Source: Bog-366 sp964501985
GTDB taxonomy: Bacteria; Acidobacteriota; Terriglobia; UBA7540
Assembly: GCA_964501985.1 (NCBI GenBank)
Contig: CAZCVY010000030.1
Span: 1 to 47,082 of the forward strand
Direction: 5' to 3'
DNA: 47,082 nucleotides
Numbering within the stretch: the first letter of the stretch is position 1; every line of letters begins with the position of its first letter. The notes beneath the pieces are model-generated. The model had not been told where the DNA came from. It searched no databases and was given only the letters and a program-made list of their open reading frames with translations. Both the position numbers and the translations under genes were made by a program. This document shows, in pieces, positions 16,070-25,800 of the stretch.

Positions 16070-16244
16070 ATTCGGATCTCGCCCGCACTTTCCTCGCGAA
16101 GTGAGGGCTCGTCGGCCACGATTTCCTCCGATCGATGATTGCCAGTTTGTTTTTCCCTCCCAAGCCTGACCTGCGGGGTAACTACAACCTACCCGCGGAC
16201 GTCTGTCATAAGGATGAAGGCGATTTCAAAATGGGGGGGATTCT

Positions 16245-16640
16245 ATGAAGAAAAGATTGACCTATTCATTGGCTTTCGCGTTCGCTTGCGGACTCTTTCT
16301 GATGCTGGCGGGAAACGGCGTCGCCGCTGACGAGCCTGCGAACGTTGCCGGCAACTGGGAGATGTCATCCGAGGGACCTAACGGGACCATGACTCAGACC
16401 CTAGCGATCCAACAGGACGGCGGCACAATTAAGGGGACCCTGACGGGCCGCCGCGGCGCCGCGCCGCTGGAGGGGACCGTCACTGGAAGTCAAGTCAGCT
16501 TTACCGTTAAGCGGCAGACCCAAAACGGCGACACCATGGTCATCGAGTACACCGCGACGTTGGAGGGCGATTCGCTGAAGGGGAAGATGCACAGCGAGCG
16601 GTTCGGCGATCACGACTTTACGGCGAAACGCACGAAATAG
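16245..16640 (+). CDS. small exported beta-rich protein
   Basis: 131 residues with a clear signal peptide (MKKRLTYSLAFAFACGLFLM, then LAGNGVAADE; cleavage near residue 28). The mature part has repeated strand-like text (GNWEMSSEGPNGTMTQTLAI, GTIKGTLTG, GTVTGSQVSFTVKR, EYTATLEGDSLKGKM), as in lipocalin-like small secreted proteins common in Acidobacteria. A GGGGGA ribosome site lies 5-6 nt before the ATG. No enzymatic motif is seen. Confidence 0.8.
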   Translation: MKKRLTYSLAFAFACGLFLMLAGNGVAADEPANVAGNWEMSSEGPNGTMTQTLAIQQDGGTIKGTLTGRRGAAPLEGTVTGSQVSFTVKRQTQNGDTMVIEYTATLEGDSLKGKMHSERFGDHDFTAKRTK

Positions 16641-16740
16641 TGACGCTAGAATTCGCCCACTGCCCAGCCGGGGGAAAAGCTCTTACGCCGCGGGCGCGGG
16701 TTCACCGGCCGGATGCAGCAAGGTACGGCGCCAACCGGCA

Positions 16741-19077
16741 TCACTGCCCAATCACCTCGAGGCTCTCCGAATCCGCTTGAGTCCCACTCGCGGTTCCCTC
16801 CTGGATCAACTTCCTGCTGGCATCATTCCAGCGCAGGCGAGTGTTCTGGCTGTCACCCTTTTCATACGCATAAGTCTTCCCATCATCATCGTACAGCGTG
16901 AAAGCGGCATCGGCTCCAGGATAAACGCGTAGCTTGGCAATCTTCTGGGCCTCGACGGTGTTTTCGATTGCAGACCCCAACGGCAGGATTGACCCCGCGC
17001 GAACGAAGAGCGGAAGCGTTTCGATAGGAGCATCGACTTGAATCGACTGCCCGCCGTGGATGCGTTCGTTCGTCCAGAAGTTGTACCAGTCGGCGCCAGC
17101 GGGAAGGTAGACTTCGCGGCTGGTCGCGCCTTGCTCGGTTACTGGCGCAACCAAGAAAGCCGGGCCAAACATGTATTCGTCGCGAATATCAGCCACCTTC
17201 GGGTCGCTTGGAAAGTCCATAAAGAGCGCACGCATGTAGGGCGCGCCAGTCTGATACGTACTGTGCGCAAGCGAATAGATGTACGGCAGGAGCTGATACC
17301 GCAGTCTCAGATACCGTTCCAGAATCGGCTCCGCCTGTTTTCCATACGACCAGACCTCATTATAGAGGCGGCTGCCGTGGGCGCGGAAAATCGGGAGAAA
17401 AGCGGCATACTCGAACCAGCGCGTGTAGAGCTCAGGGTAGTCGTCGTATCCGCCCACGTTCTCGCGCGCGTCGGACGGATCGAGCAGCGGCGGACGTGCG
17501 GGATGATGCTCGCTCGGCAAGTATTGCCAGCCGCCGATGTCTTGGGTCCAATACGCGATACCCGAAGCGGTGAAGCCGAGGCCAGTGGGGATCTGGCGTT
17601 TGAGCGTATCCCATGTAGGAGAGATGTCGGACGACCAAAACATCGTGCCATTGCGTTGCGCGCCAAGATAGGCATCTCGAGACAGGACCAACGCGCGATT
17701 GTGGATATCCCGCAAAAACCCCGTATAGATCGAAGCAGTGTGAAACAGCGGGTAGACGTTGTAAAACTCGGTGCCGGGGCCGATGGAGAAGTAGCTGCCG
17801 TTGGGAGGCAGATCGGGCTCGGTTTCGTCGGCCCAGATCGCGTCGAACCCCTTGCTTATGATGTTGTTACGGATTGTCTCCCAGTACCACCGGGCGGCGT
17901 CGGGGTTGGTCGTATCGATATCTGATCCGGCGCGGTCGTACGGCAGGCCGTCGGTGGGGGTGGCGTCGGCGAGGTGTTCGAACCATCCGTTCTTCAGCAG
18001 TAAGTCATAGAATCGAGAGTCCTTCGTAAATCGCGGCCACACGCTGATCATGGTCTGGAAGCCCATTTTGTGCAGTTCGCGATTCATCGCGGCGGGGTCG
18101 GGCCACTTGTCGGGGGCAAAGTCCATTTCCCCCATTTTCGTGTAGTAGAACCAATCCACGACCAAAATGTCCGCGGGAAGATGCCGCTCGCGATATCCCC
18201 GGGCCACGCTCAGCACCTCGTCTTGCGAAGCGTAGCGCTGTTTGCACTGAATGTAGCCATACGCCGCTTTCGGCAGCAGCGGAGTAGCCCCAGTTAGTAG
18301 CTGATAGCCCGAGTAGATTTCGTCAAAGGTGCGGCCGGCAAGCAGGAAGAACGACACGCGGTCGCCCACCTCCGACGTCCAGCGCGTCTGCTCATTGAAC
18401 CCCGGCTCGATGACCGTTTTGGAGGGGTTGTCCCAGATGATGCCGTAACCGTAATTGGTCACCATAAACGGTACGCACACGCTGGGGCCGCCCGTGGCCA
18501 GGTAGTTGTGCCAGCAATCCACGCGGTGTCCGCGATGGTCGAGGAAGCCTTCCTGGTTCTGGCCGAGGCCGTAATAATGCTCATCATCGGGAGAAGCGAA
18601 GCTGGCGCCGACTTGGTAGAACCGCGGGTCAGACGGGCGGCGCTCCTCCAGCAAACCGGCGTTACCGTCTTTGTGGTTGGGCACCGACATCCACCAGCCG
18701 GTCATGTGCAGCAGCGTCTTGCCCTCGGGTGTCCGGAACGATATATCCGCCCCAGGCGTGGAGCCGCTGAAAAACTTGCTTATATCGATTTGAGTTGCGA
18801 CCGGTTTGCCGGGGCGGCCCCGAGCCATGCTGACGGTCAGGCGGGACGATTGGTAAACTTCGCCCTGCGCCGATTGTTGGCGCGACCATCCCTCCGCCGC
18901 GGGAGTGGCGACGAACCCATAACCGGGCTTGGCCAGGGCGCGGTCCTTGTTAAGGCTAAGCGTTACGCGAATGATGTTCGGCGCATAAGGTTCGAACACG
19001 ATCGTACTCCCGCCGTGATCCAAAACGACGGGGGAGACCTGGGCGTTGGTGGCCACCACCGAGATCAGGATGAGCAT
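16741..19077 (-). CDS. GH31 family alpha-glycosidase
   Basis: 778 residues from the chosen start. It has the GH31 catalytic region: nucleophile Asp417 in IWADETEPD and acid/base candidate Asp484 in FWSSDISPTW, plus the family motifs GYIQCKQRY and SVWPRF and the later FRAHGS. The N-terminal galactose-mutarotase-like beta domain and C-terminal beta domains are both present. GH31 enzymes cleave alpha-glucosides or alpha-xylosides from oligosaccharides; which one cannot be told. A short hydrophobic N-terminus (MLILISVVATNAQ) suggests export. The start is uncertain: the frame stays open up to 19341, but that part is encoded by a palindromic repeat. Confidence 0.88.
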   Translation of the reverse strand: MLILISVVATNAQVSPVVLDHGGSTIVFEPYAPNIIRVTLSLNKDRALAKPGYGFVATPAAEGWSRQQSAQGEVYQSSRLTVSMARGRPGKPVATQIDISKFFSGSTPGADISFRTPEGKTLLHMTGWWMSVPNHKDGNAGLLEERRPSDPRFYQVGASFASPDDEHYYGLGQNQEGFLDHRGHRVDCWHNYLATGGPSVCVPFMVTNYGYGIIWDNPSKTVIEPGFNEQTRWTSEVGDRVSFFLLAGRTFDEIYSGYQLLTGATPLLPKAAYGYIQCKQRYASQDEVLSVARGYRERHLPADILVVDWFYYTKMGEMDFAPDKWPDPAAMNRELHKMGFQTMISVWPRFTKDSRFYDLLLKNGWFEHLADATPTDGLPYDRAGSDIDTTNPDAARWYWETIRNNIISKGFDAIWADETEPDLPPNGSYFSIGPGTEFYNVYPLFHTASIYTGFLRDIHNRALVLSRDAYLGAQRNGTMFWSSDISPTWDTLKRQIPTGLGFTASGIAYWTQDIGGWQYLPSEHHPARPPLLDPSDARENVGGYDDYPELYTRWFEYAAFLPIFRAHGSRLYNEVWSYGKQAEPILERYLRLRYQLLPYIYSLAHSTYQTGAPYMRALFMDFPSDPKVADIRDEYMFGPAFLVAPVTEQGATSREVYLPAGADWYNFWTNERIHGGQSIQVDAPIETLPLFVRAGSILPLGSAIENTVEAQKIAKLRVYPGADAAFTLYDDDGKTYAYEKGDSQNTRLRWNDASRKLIQEGTASGTQADSESLEVIGQ

Positions 19078-19221
19078 TAGTAGTTGTGAGGCTCGGCGGG
19101 TAATTCCCGTTGGATAATCGTGGGTTCGTGAAAGCGGTGGGTTGGAGATCGTTGAATGAAGACTGCGAAGAGAATGAGGTTCGTGCACTCTGGCACCTCC
19201 GTGATGGGTATTGGCGCTTGT

Positions 19222-19419
19222 GTAGCGCGGGCGTCTCGCCCGCTGTCGCGGAAGCGTCCCGCTCCCGCAGGCGCGCGGGCAGGATGCCCACGCCCCAGAA
19301 GCTGTGAAATAATTGAAAAAACCGCGTTTTTCCGCGCGCAAGTCGTTGAAAGTACGCGGGCGAAAATCGAAAAGATCAATAAATTCACAGCTTCCCAGCG
19401 GGCGGGACGCCCGCGCTAC
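19222..19419. repeat. inverted pair of GTAGCGCGGGC palindromic repeats
   Basis: GTAGCGCGGGCGTCTCGCCC at 19222 and an inverted copy (CAGCGGGCGGGACGCCCGCG at 19396) flank about 130 bp between the GH31 and M55 genes. The same phrase, with GCTGTCGCG, occurs inside the Ser/Thr kinase gene at 45260. Confidence 0.75.
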
Positions 19420-19501
19420 GAAAAAACTCCGTCACAATGTCGTGCAGTCCTCTATGGATTCTGGTGTCCCGGGGCGCGAGTGTAAGCACCCGCGATCACC
19501 C

Positions 19502-20386
19502 TCACATGCTTCCGTACTTCATCCAGGCAGCGACGATATCTTTCCCGTGGAACGCCCACGTGCGTTCGTCGAGGCGTTCCACTCCCTCGCGCGGCCGGAT
19601 GTCGCGTTCGCCCCGCGTGGTGAATTCCACTTTCACCTCGACGGGGCCGGAAATGCGGTACGGCTGGACGTCTCCCAGGCGTTCCATGGCGCGCTGAGCT
19701 TTCTGGCGAATCAGGTCACAGGCGACCTGGTGGGGAAGCATGTAACCGGCGGTGCGGCTGACGCCGGACTTTACCTCCGCGCACTCGGCCTGGGGAATTA
19801 AATCGTGCAGCTCGGCGCAAGCGGCGGTGTCGCCGGACAGCATGATGACGGGAATCCCATAATATCCCGCCAGCATCGCGCGCGCGCCGAGTTCACCGGT
19901 GGGTTTCCCATTGACCCAGATATTCTCGATTCCCACGGAGTCGAACGAGTGGCTCAAGATGCCGTTCCGCGCGCCCGCCATGGCATGCTGGCCGATAAAA
20001 ATCACGGCGCTATAGGATGAATCGAGTTCCAGCGTGGGAGAAACTGGCCGGCCGGTCAGCAGGCGCGCCTTGGGATGAATGTCCAAGGTAGAGAGCGACT
20101 GGCCGGAGTCGTGTCCGTCGAGCACCACCACCTCCGTCGCGCCCCCCGCCAGCAAGCCGTCCACTGCCGCGTTCACCTCACCCGTCAGCAGCTTGTGGGA
20201 TTCTTCCCAGCGCGGACTCTTGTAGGGAAGGCACTGCAAGTCGCTGTCGAAGATTCCGCTCACTCCTTCCAGGTCCGTAATCATGAAAACCTTTTTGGCT
20301 TTGGAAGTCTGTGCGAACGTGGCCACGCCGCCGGCGGCGAGCACGATGGCCAGTGCGACAAATTTACGGATTCCGCGGGGGATCAT
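19502..20386 (-). CDS. M55 family D-aminopeptidase (DppA-like), exported
   Basis: 294 residues with an N-terminal signal peptide (FVALAIVLAAGGVATFAQ). Then come the M55 motifs: MITDLEGVSGIFD (zinc-binding Asp and Glu), LDGHDSG, GQHAMAG and LSHSFDS (His). DppA-type enzymes are self-compartmentalising zinc peptidases that release N-terminal D-amino acids, possibly from peptidoglycan peptides. AAAGGAGAG lies a few nt upstream of the ATG. The length suits the family, plus a signal. Confidence 0.9.
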   Translation of the reverse strand: MIPRGIRKFVALAIVLAAGGVATFAQTSKAKKVFMITDLEGVSGIFDSDLQCLPYKSPRWEESHKLLTGEVNAAVDGLLAGGATEVVVLDGHDSGQSLSTLDIHPKARLLTGRPVSPTLELDSSYSAVIFIGQHAMAGARNGILSHSFDSVGIENIWVNGKPTGELGARAMLAGYYGIPVIMLSGDTAACAELHDLIPQAECAEVKSGVSRTAGYMLPHQVACDLIRQKAQRAMERLGDVQPYRISGPVEVKVEFTTRGERDIRPREGVERLDERTWAFHGKDIVAAWMKYGSM

Positions 20387-20552
20387 AAATCTCTCCTTTC
20401 CAGCTCATGTTGTAAATCCGCCCGAGATCATAATCGATTGCCGGCAACTTGTCGCCGCATTCCATGGGGTTGGTATGGGTTGGAAATGAGCCGGCTGCGG
20501 GAAATGAGCAATACGATTCCTTTCGACCCCTCAACGGTGTAAGCTGTGTTCC

Positions 20553-20738
20553 GTGCGAACCGCAATTTTAGGGATCGCTCTTCTTCTGGTCGCCCTGCCG
20601 TGTCCGGCGCATGAGCAGGCATTCAAACCCTCGACAAACTCCTGCTCTGAAGCCGATTTCAGCACGGCCACAAAGCAAGTCCAGACGAGCAGCGCGGCAC
20701 TTTTGGGATTGCCCATCGGCAACGGCATGCAGACCTGA
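20553..20738 (+). CDS. small putative secreted protein or gene fragment
   Basis: From GTG 20553 a 61-residue frame begins VRTAILGIALLLVALPCPAH, which looks like a signal peptide. The remaining 40 residues (TNSCSEADFSTATKQVQTSS) match nothing I know. There is no strong ribosome site. It may be the surviving 5' end of a broken secreted-protein gene. Confidence 0.35.
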   Translation: MRTAILGIALLLVALPCPAHEQAFKPSTNSCSEADFSTATKQVQTSSAALLGLPIGNGMQT

Positions 20739-20796
20739 CTCAGGTCAGTCAAAGATTGAACATGAACTCATTGCTTTCGGTAGAACGAGACACACG

Positions 20797-21537
20797 ATGG
20801 GAGAAGGGGCCGGTGTTCGTTCGGTGGGGAGAATGTTCGAGGGTCTATTCATCCTGCTCTTAATGACTCTCCTGTCGTGGCGTCTGATTCTCATAATCCC
20901 AATCGAACACCAGGTTCACATTGCGCTGGCAGCGCTGCTAACGATGTGGGGAGGGTCCGCCGGAATCATATTCGGCCGACTATTGACGTACCTGGAGACC
21001 CTCAACCGGTTCCGAACCTTACTGCGAAGGGTGACCATCGCACTGCATAATCACGATATCGATGCCGCGGTGTCTATCGCTGTGCGGCACAAGAATAGCC
21101 GTGAGGCCAAAGTGATTGCGTCTGGTCTTACAGGATTCCAAGCGGCCATGGCTTTACTTCCAGACCGGGAGGTCCTTGAAATCGCCAATCGAGCGATGAG
21201 GCGCTCGGCGAACGTGGTTCAGGGAGAGTTAAAAGAAGGTCTTTGGATTGTTGCTTTCGTAGCGGGGTCGGCCCCGCTGGTCGGAACGATTGGAGCCGTC
21301 TTCGGCATTATCGATTCGTTCCCTGGCTGTGGTGCGGCACGGGCGACTTGCATGGCAGCCACCTTCGATCATCTTTCCGTAGCCTTACTTCCTATTGCCG
21401 TAAGTCTCTTTGTGGGAGTGCAGGCAATGTGGGGCTATAGGTACGCAATTGCAAAATTGGAGGCCCTCGACCTCGTCATGCAGACCGGTGCGAGTGAGTT
21501 ATTGAATCGTCTTGCGATTTACCTGGAGAGCCGGTGA
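20797..21537 (+). CDS. MotA/TolQ/ExbB-like proton-channel family protein, no partner nearby
   Basis: 246 residues with three hydrophobic segments. The last two carry LKEGLWIVAFVAGSAPLVG, TIGAVFGIIDSF and the following AATFDHLSVALLPIAVSLFVG, the ExbB/TolQ layout in which the channel's pore helices pair with ExbD/TolR. Such proteins use proton flow to drive outer-membrane or motility work. No ExbD, TolR or TonB gene is adjacent, so it may act with a distant partner. The start is uncertain (ATG 20797 or 20833); upstream in-frame text is low-complexity and rejected. Confidence 0.65.
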   Translation: MGEGAGVRSVGRMFEGLFILLLMTLLSWRLILIIPIEHQVHIALAALLTMWGGSAGIIFGRLLTYLETLNRFRTLLRRVTIALHNHDIDAAVSIAVRHKNSREAKVIASGLTGFQAAMALLPDREVLEIANRAMRRSANVVQGELKEGLWIVAFVAGSAPLVGTIGAVFGIIDSFPGCGAARATCMAATFDHLSVALLPIAVSLFVGVQAMWGYRYAIAKLEALDLVMQTGASELLNRLAIYLESR

Positions 21538-21587
21538 GTTTGCCGTGCCCAATATTCATCTGTGAGTAGCCGCCCAGCACTCAGTTC

Positions 21588-21734
21588 CTACTTGGCGACC
21601 AAGCATATGTCGCCGAAGCTGGTGTGGGCGTAGAGCCGATAGGGGCCGCCGCCCTGATATGTCCACGTGTGGCCGAGCCAGCCGTGCAAGATTCCGGCGG
21701 ATCGCACGTGGAGCCAAACCGTGGCCACGGGCAT
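21588..21734 (-). CDS. 48-residue unknown ORF or gene fragment
   Basis: ATG 21734 gives a frame with MPVATVWLHVRSAGILHGWL, then GHTWTYQGGGPYRLYAHTSF and a TAG after CLVAK. Composition looks protein-like, and it is divergent from the cupin gene. There is no ribosome site of note. It may be a tail of a lost gene. Confidence 0.25.
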   Translation of the reverse strand: MPVATVWLHVRSAGILHGWLGHTWTYQGGGPYRLYAHTSFGDICLVAK

Positions 21735-21762
21735 CGAATTCCGATAGGGGGGGTGACGAAGG

Positions 21763-22095
21763 ATGTTTCACGTGCGCCAGGAGAACCTGCCGTTTGTTGG
21801 TAGTTCGCATGAGTTTGTTGGAGCTGAGCAGGGAAACACCGACGTTTCGGTATTCCTGTTCCATGGGGAACCCGGATCGGGACCGGGTCCGCATCGGCAT
21901 CCTTATGACGAAATCCAGTTCATCCGTGAAGGCCGCGGAGTGTGGACAGTCAGCGGCAAGACCTTTGAGGGCCGGGCGGGAGACATCTTTGTCATCAAGG
22001 CGGGCGAGGTCCACAGCTTCAAGGCGATGGATGACTCACCCCTCGTACAACTCGACGTTCACCTCAGTCGTCGTTTCATCCAAGAGAACCTCTAG
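21763..22095 (+). CDS. cupin-domain protein
   Basis: A 110-residue single-domain cupin: motif 1 PGPHRHPYDEIQFIREGRG (two His, Glu) and motif 2 GDIFVIKAGEVHSF (His). The metal-binding residues are all present. Small cupins bind small molecules or act as isomerases/dioxygenases; the role cannot be told. A G-rich stretch with AAGG precedes ATG 21763. Confidence 0.85.
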   Translation: MFHVRQENLPFVGSSHEFVGAEQGNTDVSVFLFHGEPGSGPGPHRHPYDEIQFIREGRGVWTVSGKTFEGRAGDIFVIKAGEVHSFKAMDDSPLVQLDVHLSRRFIQENL

Positions 22096-22189
22096 AGCTT
22101 CCGGCGGTTGCCCCGCCGCCATGCAAAAACCTGCTATCTGGTACTTCAATACTATTTCCCCGCTCCCTGCCATACGCTATATACAACCT

Positions 22190-22459
22190 ATGAGAACCAT
22201 CGACCAAATTGTGCTGTCTTCCGAGGACTTGCAAAACCTGAATTTGATTATCCAGACATGGGGCGCGGAGACCGAACTGCTTCGCCAGGACATCAAGATT
22301 TATGAGCTCGCTGCGGTCGAGGCAAGAAGCGAAGCCATCTTTCTCCTCAACAGCGGCGAGCATATCGCCATCAAGACGTTCGGCAATTGGGAAATAAGAA
22401 GAGCGGACGGCTCGACCTATGAAAAAGGCCGGGGCTGGAAAAGCCTCTTCGGAAGCTGA
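22190..22459 (+). CDS. unknown 89-residue protein
   Basis: Frame from ATG 22190: MRTIDQIVLSSEDLQNLNLI, then LRQDIKIYELAAVEARSEAI and NSGEHIAIKTFGNWEIRRAD, ending KSLFGS. It is a mixed alpha/beta soluble protein with protein-like composition. I do not recognise the family. The frame stays open further 5' through unrelated text, so the start is a judgement. It lies 94 bp after the cupin and may be independent. Confidence 0.5.
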   Translation: MRTIDQIVLSSEDLQNLNLIIQTWGAETELLRQDIKIYELAAVEARSEAIFLLNSGEHIAIKTFGNWEIRRADGSTYEKGRGWKSLFGS

Positions 22460-22865
22460 ATCATTTTCCGGGCAGCGACGGTTGTACCGGCTTCTAACGA
22501 AGCCGTCCAGCGGCGCATGGGAATATCTAAAGCATTTGCCAACGACGCGCACTTCCGGGTCGCTGGATTTGAAACGTTGTTTTGTGCGAGGTAGCGCGCA
22601 CCCGCCGCTTGTACCCTGCCCCGGCTCGTCCTCCGGCCCCGTGTCTGGAGCCGCTTTCGCATGGCCCTCCAACCCGGGTGCTCTGACCCATGGCGTGGTA
22701 GCACCCCGAGGCATCCGGGTGACCCAAGCGGATGCATTCCACCCATTGGACAGAGGCAAGAGTACCTGCGCCACACCACATGCCGCCCATGATAGGGATT
22801 GCTCCCACGTCCCCGAGTGGACATATCCCGATGTAGTGCGGTCCAAGACAAATCCCGGGTGCCCG
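22460..22865. other. gene-free region
   Basis: About 400 bp with frames on both strands that look like noise. Nothing was recognised apart from GC-rich, non-repetitive sequence. Confidence 0.45.
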
Positions 22866-25800
22866 TCAGTTTACGGTTAACGTCAAACTAAGATTGTGTT
22901 GAAGAGTTGACGAGCCAGCAGTCAATGTTCCGGTGACTTTAATTGAGTAGGTGCCGAGCGATGTTCCAGGATTAACTGGGCTGGTCCCGGTTCCCCGTCC
23001 TCCGCCACCGCATGCCACCCATAGCATGAGGGAGGCGGAGATCAAAGCCAGTGGAGCCCAGGCGCGGCACCTAGCGAAACGCCTCATCCCCTCTACGCAT
23101 GCGCCAAATACAGCAAAAAGAACCAGCATCCGAAGCCAGTTCCAGTGAGTAGTCGGCGGCTGTGGCCTAATTCCACCACCGGAGGCTGCGGTCGTTGTCA
23201 CTGTGACAGTGATCGGTGTGGCGCTCGACGCACTCAGGGTAGCGGAGGAGGGAGTCACCGAACAGTTTGCCTCCGCCGGCGCGCCGCCACATGTCAGACT
23301 CACAGATCCGGTCAACCCGCTGGCTGGAGCGACAGTCAGGTTGTACGTCGCCGTCTGGCCGGGGGTTACGGTGGACGATGTTGAGGATCCCGAGGCGGCC
23401 GCCAAAGTAAAATCCTCTCCTGTGCCCGACAGCGGCATCGATTCCGGGCTGTCGGCAGCGTTGTCCGTTAGCGTGAGCGTCCCGGCTTGCTGGCCGGACA
23501 CCGTGGGCGTGAAGCTTAGCGAAATCGAACACGAGCTATTGACTGCCACGGCAGCACTACAGATGTTGGTTTGGGAGAAGGGTCCGGTGATATTGATGTT
23601 GCTGATTTGAAGGGGTGCATTGCCAGTGTTGGAGACCGTCGCGACCTGAGTCCCGCTGGTCGAAGACACTAATTGTCCGGCGAAGCTCAAGGAGGTCGGC
23701 GAGAACCCCACGACCGGAAGATCGACTCCGGTTCCACTCAGCGGGATCACGTGTGTGCCCTCGAAATCAGACGCAATCACGGTGAGGGCTCCAGACCGCG
23801 GGCCAGTTGCGGTCGGCTTGAATTCCACTTCCAAGGTGCAGTAAATATTCGCCGCCAGCGTAGAGGGGCAAGAATTGTCCAGAATCTGGAAGTCCCCAGA
23901 TATCGCGACGCTGGAGACTGTGAGCGGTGCAGAGCTCGCATCCCCCATCGACACGCTCTGCGGCGAACTTGCGGCTCCCACCCTCTGATCCCCGAACGAG
24001 AGTTCCGGCGGCAATATGCTCAACGCCGTCGTGCCCGTGCCGGATAGGGAGAGAACCTGGGGCGAGCCATTGCCGGTGAACGGAATGGTCAGTGTGCCGC
24101 TGACAGCTCCTAGGGCGCTGGGAGCGAAGGTGACCGTCACCGTACACGTCGCGGCGGGCAGAAGACTTCCCCCACAGTTGTTGGTTTGAGAGAAATTGGC
24201 GCTCAGATTGAATTGCAGATTAGTCAGGGTGGCACTGCTGGAGTTGAACAGGGTCAGAGGCAGCGAGGCCGTCGCGTCAACCAGCACCGATCCAAATGAT
24301 AAGGACAGAGGCGAAACGCCCAAGGACGACGGAATCAATCCCGTGCTCGCCAGATTGATCACCGTGGGGCTACCCTGACCGCTACTCGCGACGTTTACCG
24401 TCCCAGTAAAGACACCATTCGCGACGGGCGCAAAGGACAAGGAGACACGACAACTGGCATGTGACGCCAGGGGCCCAGTACAGTTGTTGGTTTCGGTGAA
24501 CGGACCCGTAACCGTAAAGCCACCGACCGTCACCGGCTGGACGTCGGCATTCGTCAAGGAAATCACTCGTGGTAGTGGCGTGGCGCCGACGAATTGCGTT
24601 CCGAATTGCACGCTTGAATTGGGGTACGCGTACTGAGTGCTTTGCGTGGAGGGTACGATCGACTCGGAGCTCCTCAAGCCGGTCAGGGAAACTGTGTAGT
24701 CGCTCGGCGAATTGCCAGTGGTGATCTGCAATTGGCTGGAATCCGGTCCGTCCGCTCCCGCCGTTGGCTGAAATTGAAGGTTGATCGTACAGGACGCGCC
24801 CGCTGCCAGGGATGCTGGGCAGTTATTGGTCTGGCTCACGTCCCCGGAGCTGCTTTCGACAGTGTTCGATGAATAGATTTGAATGGTCTTAATGGCGACG
24901 GCGGTGGGATAGTCCAAGTTGGTAATCGTCACGGTTTGGGCAGCGCTTGTTGAACCCACGAGCTGAACGGGAAATTCCAGATATTCGGGGGAAACGAAGA
25001 ACGGGGTTATTCCCACCGGCGAGTAGGCCTGGCTTGGCGGAAAGGCTTGGATGTTGAAGGTCTGCGAGGCGGGTACAGCGTTAGTGGAAATCGTCAGGGT
25101 GCCGTTAGCAGGCGCCTGCGGGTTTTCCGGGTAAACGATGAGCGTGCATCCACCGCCGGGCGCAAGGGACGAACCACACGTTCCCCCTTCGAGGGTTAGC
25201 GTGCTGGAGGCATTGATGCTATTGATCGTTAGCGGCGAACTACTCACGTTGCGCAATTCCATGATGGGGACGAACCAAGGAGAAAGACTGAGTGCCGGGC
25301 CGGTGCCCGGGCTCATTTTGGCAGCGAAGATTGCCCCTGGGAAAGCGAACTGGGTGAATGCTTGGGGCGGGGTAACTGGATTGACAACGGGAAAATCAAT
25401 GGGTACATTGTTGCCTCCCCCTAGACTCCCGGCCACATAGGCATTGCCGCTGTTATCTGCCGCCACGCCGGCCCCCGATTGGGAGGTTAGGCTGCCTGCA
25501 AGATAAGTTGAGAAGATTGGTATCCCGCTGGTGTTGAGTTGGGTAACAAAGGCGTCGGCGCCGGACTCAGGGTACGAGTTTTGCTGAAGGCTCGACTCTA
25601 TCGGCTGCAATGACGGAAAGTAGTTTGAGGGTGTCGTGCCGGCCACCCACACGCTGCCGGAGATGCCCAGGGCAATATTTGCCACTGTACCGGCACCGAT
25701 GAGCGTGGAATAAAGAAGCGAAGCTCCATTGGGATCCACCTTGAGAACGTAGACTTGCGGAGCGACGCACGCCTCCAAGGCGGACTCGTCACACGAGGCC

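Noticed and set aside
21659..22189. Longer version of the 89-residue gene
   Set aside because: The upstream in-frame text runs antisense or out of frame through the cupin gene and is not protein-like.
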